DNA of 44,237 nt from Atribacterota bacterium (GTDB taxonomy: Bacteria; Atribacterota; Phoenicimicrobiia; Phoenicimicrobiales; Stramentimicrobiaceae): NCBI GenBank assembly GCA_028717805.1, contig JAQUNC010000017.1, forward strand, positions 1 through 44,237, given 5' to 3'. A model generated the notes under the pieces. That model made no database searches. It was not told where the DNA came from and saw only the letters and a list, made by a program, of their open reading frames with translations. This document shows, piece by piece, positions 36,565 to 44,237 of this stretch; positions within the stretch are counted from its first letter, which is position 1; every line of letters begins with the position of its first letter. A program made the position numbers and the translations under genes.

Positions 36565-38088
36565 ATGATGACCATTCAAAAACGTTTATGGATATCCAAT
36601 TTAATACTAATATTAATTACTATACTATTATTGATTGGTGTAAGTCTAATAATAACAGAAAATTTCCGTGAATTTATAGGATTCCCTCCTCAGGATGACC
36701 AAAGGCAGCCTCCTATTCTAAATAGAGCTCTTCTCCGGGCAGATCGAATAGTAATGAAAACAATTGAATCAGAACCGGATCAATTTTTAAATAATGATTT
36801 TCTAGATCAGATAGATGATTTTTTAAATTCTTTTAATACCAATATAATTGTGAAAAAAGAAGATAAAGTAGTTTATTTTTCACCATTTCTTGCTGAAATT
36901 GATACTAATCACCAGCTTCTTTTGCAACAAAAAATAAATACACCTACTCCAAAAGCAGATTATGCCATTAGAATTTCAGATACTATGTTTATGAAAACTA
37001 TCCATTTACGCTTTGGCGACTACACTGCCGGAACCCTATTCTTAATCAATGATGCAACTTCTATCTATCATGAATTAAATTCTTTTAAGAATTCTGTTAT
37101 TTATACTTTAGTACTATTTTTGCTTATAATGATAATTATTAATACCCTGATTACTTACTTTTTATCTAAACAGATTGTCAGTCCAATTATTCGTCTGAAA
37201 AATGCAGCCCAAAAAATTCAAAAGGGTAATTATGATTTTCAGCTACAGCCGCCTACTAAAGATGAAATTGGAGCATTGTTTCAGAGTTTTGAAGAAGCTC
37301 GAAAACAGTTACTGAAATCGAAGGAGACGCAAAAGAAATACGAGCAAAATCGCAATGAGCTCATCACTAACATTTCTCATGACTTAAAAACTCCAATTAC
37401 CACTATCAAAGGTTATATTGAAGGTATAATGGATGGTGTGCCCAAATCAAAAGAAAAACAGGATAAATATTTGAGAACAATCTATCAAAATGCTGTACAT
37501 ATGGAATCATTAATTGAAGATTTATTTTTGCTTTCTAAATTTGATTTAAATCAATCCTTTTATCAATTTGAGAGTATAAATATTAAAAACTACCTAGCAG
37601 ATTCTTATGAAGAATTACAATTCGATCTACAGGAAAAGGGCATTAAACTGGAATATAAGGCAGATTATGCAGAACAAAATCTGGTTAAAGCAGACAGGCA
37701 ACAGCTGAAAAGAGTAATTCTGAATATTATTAACAATGCAATTAATTATAGCAATGCCAATAATCCCAAGATTGAAATTATACTAACAGAACAAGAACAG
37801 GAAGCTCAAATTGAAATCAGAGATAATGGTAGGGGTGTCTCAGAAGATATACTGGATAAAATATTTGACCGATTTTATAAAGAAGATAAAGCCCGTTCCA
37901 ACAGTTCGCCAGGCACCGGATTGGGTCTTTATATTGCTCGAAAAATCATTCTTGAACATGGTGGTCGCATCTGGGCAAGAAGTCAGGCTGGCTCTGGTAC
38001 CAGTATATTTTTTACCCTATCTAAGATAAGGGAAAAGGACAGTAATATAAATAAGGAAATAGAAAATGAAAAAAATTCTAATTATTGA
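36565..38088 (+). CDS. Membrane sensor histidine kinase
   Basis: This 507-residue kinase has membrane helix 1 (about residues 9-31), an extracytoplasmic sensor region (32-177) without a domain I recognise, helix 2 (178-200) and a HAMP linker (about 200-253). The dimerisation domain has its phosphorylated His272 in NISHDLKTPITT. The C-terminal ATPase domain has NIINNAINYS (N box), IRDNGRGVS (G1), FDRFYKEDKA (F) and GTGLGLYIAR (G2). It overlaps the response regulator gene by 23 bases, so the two are a pair. The start is the first ATG or the next codon, also ATG. The signal sensed is unknown. Confidence 0.93.
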   Translation: MMTIQKRLWISNLILILITILLLIGVSLIITENFREFIGFPPQDDQRQPPILNRALLRADRIVMKTIESEPDQFLNNDFLDQIDDFLNSFNTNIIVKKEDKVVYFSPFLAEIDTNHQLLLQQKINTPTPKADYAIRISDTMFMKTIHLRFGDYTAGTLFLINDATSIYHELNSFKNSVIYTLVLFLLIMIIINTLITYFLSKQIVSPIIRLKNAAQKIQKGNYDFQLQPPTKDEIGALFQSFEEARKQLLKSKETQKKYEQNRNELITNISHDLKTPITTIKGYIEGIMDGVPKSKEKQDKYLRTIYQNAVHMESLIEDLFLLSKFDLNQSFYQFESINIKNYLADSYEELQFDLQEKGIKLEYKADYAEQNLVKADRQQLKRVILNIINNAINYSNANNPKIEIILTEQEQEAQIEIRDNGRGVSEDILDKIFDRFYKEDKARSNSSPGTGLGLYIARKIILEHGGRIWARSQAGSGTSIFFTLSKIREKDSNINKEIENEKNSNY

Positions 38089-38755
38089 GGATCAGCAAAG
38101 TATTGCTGAACTGGTAAAAGATTATCTGGAAATTAATAACTTTCAAGTCGATATAAGAATCAATGGACTGGAAGGTTTAGAAGATGCTCTTCATAAAGAC
38201 TATGATTTAATACTATTAGACCTTATGTTACCAGACATTGATGGTTTCGAAATCTGCAAAAAAATAAGAAAAGATAAGAATATACCCATTCTTATTATTT
38301 CAGCTCGGGGAGAAGATATTGATAAGATTCGTGGACTGGGATTGGGGGCAGATGATTATATTAGCAAACCCTTCAGCCCAAATGAATTAGTAGCCAGGGT
38401 TAAGGCACATCTAAGTCGTTTTGATCGTTTAACCAGGAAAACTGAGAAGGTAAAACATGAGATTCAAATAAAAAATTTGACTATAAATCAGGTATCAAGA
38501 CGAGTTTTCCTGGATAATAAGGAAATAATCTTTACTACTAAAGAATTTGAAATATTAAATTTTTTAGCTTCTCATCCTAATATAGTCTTCAGCAAGGAAC
38601 GGCTCTACGAACATATCTGGGGGGACGATTCTTATGGAGATATTGCCACTATTGCTGTTCATATAAAAAAGATAAGAGACAAAATTGAAAAAGATCCCCA
38701 AAAACCCCGTTTCATTGATACACTCTGGGGATCTGGCTACCGATTTAACGCTTAA
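38066..38755 (+). CDS. OmpR/PhoB-family response regulator
   Basis: This 229-residue regulator has a receiver domain with acidic Glu8-Asp9, phospho-acceptor Asp52 (LLDLMLPDIDG) and conserved Lys near 102 (DYISKPFSP). The C-terminal winged-helix domain has FTTKEFEILNFLASHPN and DKIEKDPQKPRFIDTLWGSGYRF. The reading frame starts inside the kinase gene, after an AAGGA. It is the partner of the kinase upstream. Targets are not known; the divergent gap at 36225-36564 or the neighbouring minus-strand genes are candidates. Confidence 0.95.
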   Translation: MKKILIIEDQQSIAELVKDYLEINNFQVDIRINGLEGLEDALHKDYDLILLDLMLPDIDGFEICKKIRKDKNIPILIISARGEDIDKIRGLGLGADDYISKPFSPNELVARVKAHLSRFDRLTRKTEKVKHEIQIKNLTINQVSRRVFLDNKEIIFTTKEFEILNFLASHPNIVFSKERLYEHIWGDDSYGDIATIAVHIKKIRDKIEKDPQKPRFIDTLWGSGYRFNA

Positions 38756-38768
38756 TGCTAATAGGCCA

Positions 38769-39452
38769 CTACAGGTATTTTTCCCAGTTAAATAAGGTAT
38801 AAAGGCATTCCTGATACATCTGTAGGCGATAGCAAAAACCAGCCCAATAACCCAATTTACTCTCTTTAGTATGATGAGTTAAGCCAGACAATACCGGGTG
38901 AACTATCTTAATCCCATGATATAGAGCCAATTTAGTTAAAAATATCTCGACTCCAAATTTAGCCCAGGAAAGGTCTGGAAGAATCTGGACAAATTGCCCG
39001 GAAAGAGCTCTTTGACCATTAAGAATACTGAAGTACTTCTGTGCCAAATCAACACCGATCTGGCCACCTTTTTGAAAAATTCCTACTGTCATACCCGTAT
39101 CAGGATTGTTTTTCAGGGGATCAAGCAAAGCCTCCATATGTATTTCATTTAAATTGACAAGGTCAGCATCCAAAAACAGCCAGTAATCGGCATCACCGAT
39201 ATGAACGATACCAGTTCGCAATGCTGCCCCTTTCCCCATATTATGATCATGTCTTAATACTTCAACTGAATAACGTTCAGCACAATTGGCAGTTCCATCA
39301 GAGGAGCCATCGTCTATGACAATGATTCTCTTTGCTCTCTTATACTGACAAACTACCTCTAAAACACTGCCAATTCTGGGCTCTTCATTAAAAGCTGGTA
39401 TAAGAATAACAAGATTTTCCTTTTTCCCTTCATCTCCCTTTTTAATAATTAT
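38769..39452 (-). CDS. Family 2 glycosyltransferase with non-canonical start
   Basis: The frame opened by the TGA at 39453-39455 reads ATA ATT ATT AAA AAG, then NLVILIPAFNEEPRIG, IIVIDDGSSDGTA and LFLDADLVN. This is the N-terminal half of a GT-A fold with the nucleotide-sugar and DxD motifs. The first ATG (39237-39239) comes only after DDGSSDGT, so it would give a dead protein. No GTG or TTG occurs earlier in frame. AAAGGA lies 4 to 10 bases before the ATA/ATT codons. A start at ATA or ATT gives 225-227 residues. The C-terminal part has no membrane anchor. It may act on a lipid or polysaccharide and follows the SDR gene. Confidence 0.78.
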   Translation of the reverse strand: MIIKKGDEGKKENLVILIPAFNEEPRIGSVLEVVCQYKRAKRIIVIDDGSSDGTANCAERYSVEVLRHDHNMGKGAALRTGIVHIGDADYWLFLDADLVNLNEIHMEALLDPLKNNPDTGMTVGIFQKGGQIGVDLAQKYFSILNGQRALSGQFVQILPDLSWAKFGVEIFLTKLALYHGIKIVHPVLSGLTHHTKESKLGYWAGFCYRLQMYQECLYTLFNWEKYL

Positions 39453-39554
39453 TCAATCCTTTCTTTATTCATGATTCACTGCTTATCGCATTATTATTAG
39501 ATAAAATTATCCTTGCCCTATGAAAATTATATTAATGATTCCTCTATATTGAGT

Positions 39555-40289
39555 TTAATCGCCTTTATAAATCCAGTTATAATCATTATGATATACCATC
39601 AACCTACTCATACCGCCATCAACTACTAAATTCTCGCCAGTGATGAATCCGCTTTTCTCATTACATAAAAATGGTACAGCGTGAGCAATGTCTTCTACCT
39701 TGCCTATTCTTTTTACTGGATGTTGCTTCCTATCAGCATCAGTCCAATTATTGTTATCTTTAGAAGTATCTATCCAGCCTGGATAAACTGAATTTACTCT
39801 TACTTTGCCCGCAAGGCTTACAGCCATAGCATGAGTTAAGGCAACAATCCCTCCTTTTGCTGTTGAATAACTTTCCGTGTCCGGTTGAGACATAAAAGCT
39901 CTTGTGGATGAGATGTTTATAATAGCAGCACCTCTATTAAAAAAAGGGAGGAATAATTTTGTTAAAATATAAGGGGCGGCAACATCTACCTTTAAAACAT
40001 AATTAAAATCAGTAAAACTACAATTGGAAAGTAATCCATTTTTGCTTAAACAGGCATTGTTAATCAAATAATCAATCTTCTTAAATTGTTCTCTGACTAC
40101 TCTGGTAAACTTTATTAAATCTTTTTCATCTGCTATATCTCCCTGGTAAAATATCTCCCAATCTGTTTGCGTATCCTCTTTGTCAATAACAGCCACCCTG
40201 GCTCCTTCTTTTTTAAACTCTCTTCCTATAGCTTCTCCTATTCCCCTTGAACCACCAGTTATAACTACTTTTTTATTATTAAATTTCAT
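39555..40289 (-). CDS. SDR-family oxidoreductase
   Basis: This 244-residue Rossmann protein has the TGGSRGIGEA cofactor loop (from residue 10), an NNAC motif and the catalytic set with NISSTRAF (serine) and SYSTAK (tyrosine/lysine). The PGWIDTSK and TGENLVVDGG segments are typical of classical SDRs. The start at MKFNNKK is set by AAGGAG at good spacing; a longer frame adds 13 basic residues. It lies upstream of the glycosyltransferase on the same strand, 102 bases away. Substrate unknown. Confidence 0.88.
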   Translation of the reverse strand: MKFNNKKVVITGGSRGIGEAIGREFKKEGARVAVIDKEDTQTDWEIFYQGDIADEKDLIKFTRVVREQFKKIDYLINNACLSKNGLLSNCSFTDFNYVLKVDVAAPYILTKLFLPFFNRGAAIINISSTRAFMSQPDTESYSTAKGGIVALTHAMAVSLAGKVRVNSVYPGWIDTSKDNNNWTDADRKQHPVKRIGKVEDIAHAVPFLCNEKSGFITGENLVVDGGMSRLMVYHNDYNWIYKGD

Positions 40290-40573
40290 TATCTTTCTCC
40301 TTGTTCTGTTCTTACTCAAAGCCCTCAATGCCTAACTTATTTTAAGCTTAAAAAATTTGTTAGTATTTTCGATGAAAAAAACAGTTCTCTACTTTCAACG
40401 GTATAAACAAAAACCAATTTTATTATACTTCATGAAGCTAATGTTTTTAAAGTATATTAATCATAGTCCTCTCCTATAATTTAAATCAGTTTACATTTAA
40501 TAATAAAAATGATAAGTTAATATTAATCTTACTAATGCCAATGCCCAGGAAAATATCCCAGGAGGTTCAAATT

Positions 40574-41299
40574 ATGAATATAAAAAATGGTTTTTTTAGC
40601 CTTTTCTATCTACTGCTAATTTTAGTATTTCTCAGTATGACAGCTAATGCTGCTACTGAAGAGCAAGGAATTATTCAGACTTATGGAGAAGCAGAAATAA
40701 CTGCTCAGCCTGATCTGGCAAAGATAAGTCTCTCCATTGAAACCCGTAGCCAATCGGCGAAAGAGGCAGTTGAGGAAAATGCTAAACTAGCTAATACCGT
40801 TTTAAAGGCTTTGATAGATTTTGGTCTTTCAGATGAAGACATAACAACCTCTTTCTATAGATTAAACAGTTACCGTGAATGGGGGAAGGTTGAATCTCAA
40901 AACGAACCGGAAAAGATTTATTATCAAGCAACCAATGAAATTCTAGTTCTGACCAATCAGCTGGATACAGTAGGCCAGATAATTGACCTGGCAGTAGAAG
41001 CAGGTATTAATAATATTCAATATATTAATTTCGAAATAAGAAATCCCCAACAATTAATGTTACAGGCATTAACCATGGCCACTGAACAGGCACAACGTAA
41101 GGCTGAGGCAATTGCCAAAGGTGCAGGAGTAATCATTAAACAATTATATAATATAAAAGAAGAAAGAACCTTCTATGCTCCCTTCCGTTTACAGGATACC
41201 ATGTTGCAAACAGAAATGGCAAAAAGTGCTGCCCCAACACCAATAGCTCCTGATTCGGTTATCATAAGAGCAACAGTCATTGCGGAATTTTCTTTTTAA
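40574..41299 (+). CDS. SIMPL domain (DUF541) secreted protein
   Basis: This 241-residue protein has a signal peptide (basic NIKN, a hydrophobic core of about 17 residues and likely cleavage after ANA) and then IIQTYGEAEITAQPDLAKIS, the usual start of SIMPL/DUF541 domains. Further repeats of the fold follow (ATNEILVLTNQLDTVGQI, KAEAIAKGAGV). It is probably periplasmic or surface-exposed. The biochemical role of the family is not firmly known, though some members are linked to stress tolerance. AGGAGG lies 8 bases before the ATG; the longer frame adds 13 residues with no ribosome site. It is convergent with the methyltransferase gene. Confidence 0.9.
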   Translation: MNIKNGFFSLFYLLLILVFLSMTANAATEEQGIIQTYGEAEITAQPDLAKISLSIETRSQSAKEAVEENAKLANTVLKALIDFGLSDEDITTSFYRLNSYREWGKVESQNEPEKIYYQATNEILVLTNQLDTVGQIIDLAVEAGINNIQYINFEIRNPQQLMLQALTMATEQAQRKAEAIAKGAGVIIKQLYNIKEERTFYAPFRLQDTMLQTEMAKSAAPTPIAPDSVIIRATVIAEFSF

Positions 41300-41304
41300 G
41301 GATA

Positions 41305-42551
41305 TTAATCTTTTTGTAGCAAAGCAATATTTTCTATGTTTCCGGTTTGTGGAAACATATCAAGTGGCTGAACTTCCATCAATTGACAATGATGAGCAAC
41401 AAATTGTTTAATATCTCTCGCTAAAGTGGCTGGATTACATGATACATATAATATTAATTCTGACGTAATGGGTAAAATTCTGGTAATGAATTCCTTCTCC
41501 AATCCAGCCCTTGGTGGATCTACTATTACCCGACTAAACTTTTTTTCTAAGGTTAGTAAAATCTTCTCGCAAAAACCAGTAATAAATTGACAGTTGGTCA
41601 AGCCATTTAGTATAGCATTTCTTCTGGCATTTTTTATTGACGAAAGATTGGAATCTACTCCTGTCACCAGGCAGGCATCCTGAGCTATATTCATAGAAAA
41701 CATTCCTACACCGCAATAGGCATCCATTATATTCCCTGAATCTGATAAATTCAGATACTGGCAAACAATTTCAATTAGTCTTTCACTTTGCTCTGAATTA
41801 GTCTGAAAAAAATCATGAGGACCTATAGTAAATAAGCAATGACCAGCCTTCTGGGCAATCTCCTTCTTACCGAATAATAATCTTAATTTTCCCTGTTGTT
41901 GAACATAAATGGATTGAACTTTTTTGCTCAGTTCTTGCAATAATATTTTCTTAGGTAAGCAATTGATAAATTCAATCATAACTTCATTCTGCTGATTAGA
42001 TTGACGTATTACAATAGAGCTTTTTTCTTTAATTTCGAGCTCAGGAAGCATCTCTCTTATGATTAAACTTACTTCATTTAATCCAGGCAATAGGGGCATT
42101 GGTATATATCAACAAGTTCGTTACTCCGAAATTTATAAAATCCCATTATTTTTCCGTTATCACTTTGAACAAGATGCCATATTACCTTATTACGATAGTT
42201 CCAAGGTTCTGGCATACCTATTAGGGGCTTTACTACTGCACTTACTCCAGCAATGTGTTTGAAGGTATCTTCAACAATTCTTTGTTTGAGTAGCAATTGC
42301 TGCTGATAATCAACATGTTGATAGGAACAACCACCGCAATGATAATAATAAGGACAATTAGCCTGCGCCCGATAAGGTGATTTTAAAATAATATCTTTCA
42401 GTATTCCCCGGGAATATTGTTTCTTATCTTCACTAATAATAGCCTGTACGATCTCTCCGGGAATGGTATAGGGAATAAAAATAACCTTACCAGCATTTCG
42501 AGCAATCCCTTCACCATTATGACTAATCCCTTCAATAAATAGATCTATCAT
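41305..42551 (-). pseudogene. 23S rRNA (uracil-5-)-methyltransferase family, frameshifted
   Basis: The first part (42078-42551) has a TRAM domain start (MIDLFIEGISHNGEG) and the Fe-S cysteines in CPYYYHCGGCSYQH. It ends early at CPYCLD. The second part (41305-42099) continues the family in another frame as PLLPGLNEVS, with the SAM motif DAYCGVGMFS, DPPRAGL and catalytic SCNPATLARD. Adding one base in the CCCC run (42093-42096 on the plus strand, as GGGG) would restore QCPLLPGLNEV. This looks like one RlmD/RlmCD/TrmA-type gene with a one-base deletion, or a sequencing or assembly error in a homopolymer. Programmed frameshifting is possible but unsupported. Confidence 0.85.
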
Positions 42552-42776
42552 ATTGTTTTTTATTTCCAAAATCCAACATATTTTTACAATTCCCTTTTAA
42601 TATTTTTCTCAATTTTATCCCAAAAATTATTAATACCAATCACTTTTAAATTATCAAAAAAATAAAAAGGTTTTTGAAATAAATACATATACTATTTCTA
42701 TTTTATATTGGAACCATTGCAGTAAAAAACCAATTTATCTAATTCTGCCTTAAGAATATCTTTTAGAAATATCGAC

Positions 42777-43436
42777 CTATTCATTCAGTAGATTCAAGGT
42801 AAATGGTTGACCATGACCTGGATAAACGGTTTTGATGTCTAAGCTTTTAAGTTTCTTTATGTAAGCTTTTGCCTCTGTAATATCATCCATAATATCAAAT
42901 ACAGCTGGTTTTTTGATATTTCCCATCAAATCGCCACAAAAGAGATGGCCTTCAGCAGTAAGGATAGCAATGGATCCTCTGGTATGGCAGGGTATATATA
43001 TGGCTTTTGCTTCCAATCCAAATTCAGAAAAATTGTATTCACCATCAATAGTTATATCAGGTATAAATCTATCGTTCTTTTTCAGACCTAAAAACAAGTT
43101 AGCTAATGTTTTAATCAACATATTTGGATTCTTTCTGCTAAAAAACATATCCCCGTATTCTACCATGCCTATATCACTGGGATGCATGGCAATTTTACTG
43201 GCAAATTTGGTATGAAAATAAGCAGCATTGCCGGCATGGTCCAAATCTCCATGGGTTAATATAATGAGTTTAAGTTGACCAATGCCACATCCAGACTTCT
43301 CTATCTCTTTTTCAATTACTGAACGATAGCGAGGAAAACCGGTATCTATAAGAAAATAATTATCACCTGTCTTGATAAGGTAACAATTGACATAATTGTT
43401 CAATATAAAATGATGAGTGAATGTTTTAATTTCCAT
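42777..43436 (-). CDS. MBL-fold metallo-hydrolase
   Basis: This 219-residue protein begins MEIKTFTHHFILNNYVNCYLI and has the metal loop ILTHGDLDHAG, in which the usual second histidine of HxHxDH is aspartate (HGDLDH), a known variant in this family. Later metal ligands appear in IYIPCHTRGSIAI, LFCGDLMG and VYPGHGQP. It hydrolyses an unknown substrate (glyoxalase II-like, lactonase or similar). The start is the ATG one base after the stop of the preceding DUF4342 gene, so they are translationally coupled. Confidence 0.85.
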   Translation of the reverse strand: MEIKTFTHHFILNNYVNCYLIKTGDNYFLIDTGFPRYRSVIEKEIEKSGCGIGQLKLIILTHGDLDHAGNAAYFHTKFASKIAMHPSDIGMVEYGDMFFSRKNPNMLIKTLANLFLGLKKNDRFIPDITIDGEYNFSEFGLEAKAIYIPCHTRGSIAILTAEGHLFCGDLMGNIKKPAVFDIMDDITEAKAYIKKLKSLDIKTVYPGHGQPFTLNLLNE

Positions 43437-43437
43437 G

Positions 43438-43704
43438 TTAATTATCGTCCATATCTCTATCTTTCTTTTCAACCACCACAGTACATTTAGTAACCAAAGC
43501 TGCAATAGCCCCTAAAGCAGCCAGGGCAGGCGCCAGTAAAGCGCCAACAGCTCCAGCCGTAAGTGGAAACTCAGCGATGGTCTCCTCTTTTTCATTTTTA
43601 ATGATTATCCTGCGAGCATTTCCTTCCTGAATGATTTCTCTCACTTTTTCAACAATTTTTTCACCAGAAACAACAAAAGACTCTTTATTCTTTTGATTTG
43701 TCAT
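43438..43704 (-). CDS. DUF4342 domain protein
   Basis: This 88-residue protein has an N-terminal helical segment (FVVSGEKIVEKVREIIQEGN), a strand pair (ARRIIIKNEKEETIAEFPL), a small-residue hydrophobic stretch (TAGAVGALLAPALAALGAIA) and a charged tail. This is the DUF4342 pattern: a UBA-like helical start followed by a possible membrane-inserting segment. Function is unknown. AAGGTGAGGG precedes the ATG. The MBL gene begins one base after its stop. Confidence 0.8.
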   Translation of the reverse strand: MTNQKNKESFVVSGEKIVEKVREIIQEGNARRIIIKNEKEETIAEFPLTAGAVGALLAPALAALGAIAALVTKCTVVVEKKDRDMDDN

Positions 43705-44120
43705 GATAATTCCCTCACCTTCTTAAGATTTATACTATAATATTTCATATAGCCTGTTTATATTATATAATAATTTTTTAAATTCTTTGCAATATAAGAG
43801 GGAATTATTTTTTTCTCAAATAAGGTTAACCTCTGAAGAAATTAGTAATAATTTTTCTAAAAAATATTTATGCATGTGTAAACCTCTCATAAATAATGAC
43901 ACCAGGAATCCTGGCCAAAAGCCCACTAACCTTTTTATTAATCTATCCAGACTATAATTATATAATTTAATATTAATCTCGAAAATCACATTTTGCCATT
44001 GATCTAATATCAGTTAGAAAAGAAATTATAATAAGTTATACCATAAAATAGAGAGCAGAGATGTTGGTTTAATTATGAAATATAGATAGATATAAGTAAT
44101 AAAACAAATAAAAAAATTAG
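43705..44120. other. AT-rich gap before the insertion sequence
   Basis: No gene is supported. A small CCAGG-AAT-CCTGG hairpin lies near 43902-43914. The region separates the DUF4342 gene from the IS that begins near 44121. Confidence 0.5.
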
Positions 44121-44237
44121 GTAATCCCATACTTAAGTTGCACTTAGAACCTTGAAAAACTGTTGATAAATCAGTATAAAGAGAGTATGAAAACATGTCC
44201 TCGCTGCGGCAGTAAAAAATTCTGGTCTCTTTCTACC
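44121..44237 (+). mobile_element. Insertion sequence, left end, cut by the window
   Basis: From GTAATCCCATACTTAAG on, this stretch matches the decayed copy at 8642-8707 and leads directly into a transposase start. TTGATAAATCA can form a small hairpin in both copies. The left boundary is estimated from where similarity begins. The right end and target-site duplication lie outside the window. Confidence 0.6.
44187..44237 (+). CDS. Transposase N-terminus (zinc ribbon), partial
   Basis: Seventeen codons are visible, starting MKTCPRCGSKKFWSLS. The CPRCGSKK knuckle is the N-terminal half of a zinc ribbon typical of IS1, IS1595 and similar DDE transposases. AAAGAGAG precedes the ATG. The family cannot be fixed from this fragment. 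Confidence 0.6.
   Translation, partial: MKTCPRCGSKKFWSLST

Overview
The window is AT-rich bacterial DNA with dense, mostly minus-strand operons and strong GGAGG-type ribosome binding sites. A lysine riboswitch and a T-box leader are both present. So are a DapL-type lysine pathway, PyrR, TAXI-type TRAP transport and traces of aldehyde:ferredoxin oxidoreductase. Together these point to an anaerobic, fermentative low-GC bacterium: a clostridial or halanaerobial Firmicute, or a member of a related candidate lineage such as Atribacterota. This placement is inferred from gene content and style; no 16S rRNA or other marker gene is present.

Layout, left to right. (1) 1-10,475: a minus-strand cluster for an amino or imino acid. 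It holds a 2Fe-2S subunit (cut by the window edge), a DAO-type FAD oxidoreductase, an Asp/Glu-type racemase, a TRAP fused permease and TAXI binding protein, an unassigned PLP enzyme, a DapA-like lyase, a small conserved protein, RidA and a YheO/DauR-like regulator. A decayed insertion-sequence end and a 37-codon membrane ORF interrupt it near 8.6-9.1 kb. (2) 10,566-17,528: a six-gene lysine operon (lysA-dapF-dapL-lysC-dapA-dapB) with a recognisable promoter, lysine aptamer, antiterminator and terminator. (3) 17,606-22,151: transketolase, two adjacent decaying genes (class II aldolase and aldehyde:ferredoxin oxidoreductase) and pyrR. (4) 22,362-24,363: a TetR regulator and a two-part permease whose second half carries an Fe-S domain. 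Both transcription units have the same palindromic operator. (5) 24,379-26,896: a class III aminotransferase and ornithine carbamoyltransferase. (6) 27,161-30,813: a T-box-controlled serine-type operon (aminotransferase, serA-like dehydrogenase, DUF1015). (7) 30,838-36,224: purH, purD, a divergent Nudix-like protein and a glucan phosphorylase. (8) 36,565-44,237: a two-component system, a glycosyltransferase, an SDR, a SIMPL protein, a frameshifted rRNA uracil methyltransferase, an MBL hydrolase, a DUF4342 protein and the start of an insertion sequence.

The most unusual signal is that three genes (lysC, ridA and a family-2 glycosyltransferase) have no ATG, GTG or TTG codon upstream of their conserved N-terminal motifs. 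In each, an ATA (or ATT) codon sits at or near the expected start, behind a plausible Shine-Dalgarno sequence and downstream of an in-frame stop. Other points of interest are the fully readable lysine switch, the paired TetR operators, the permease/Fe-S fusion, the T-box whose specifier does not read cleanly as serine, and two copies of the same IS end, one dead and one with an apparently intact transposase start. No CRISPR array, tRNA or rRNA gene was found.
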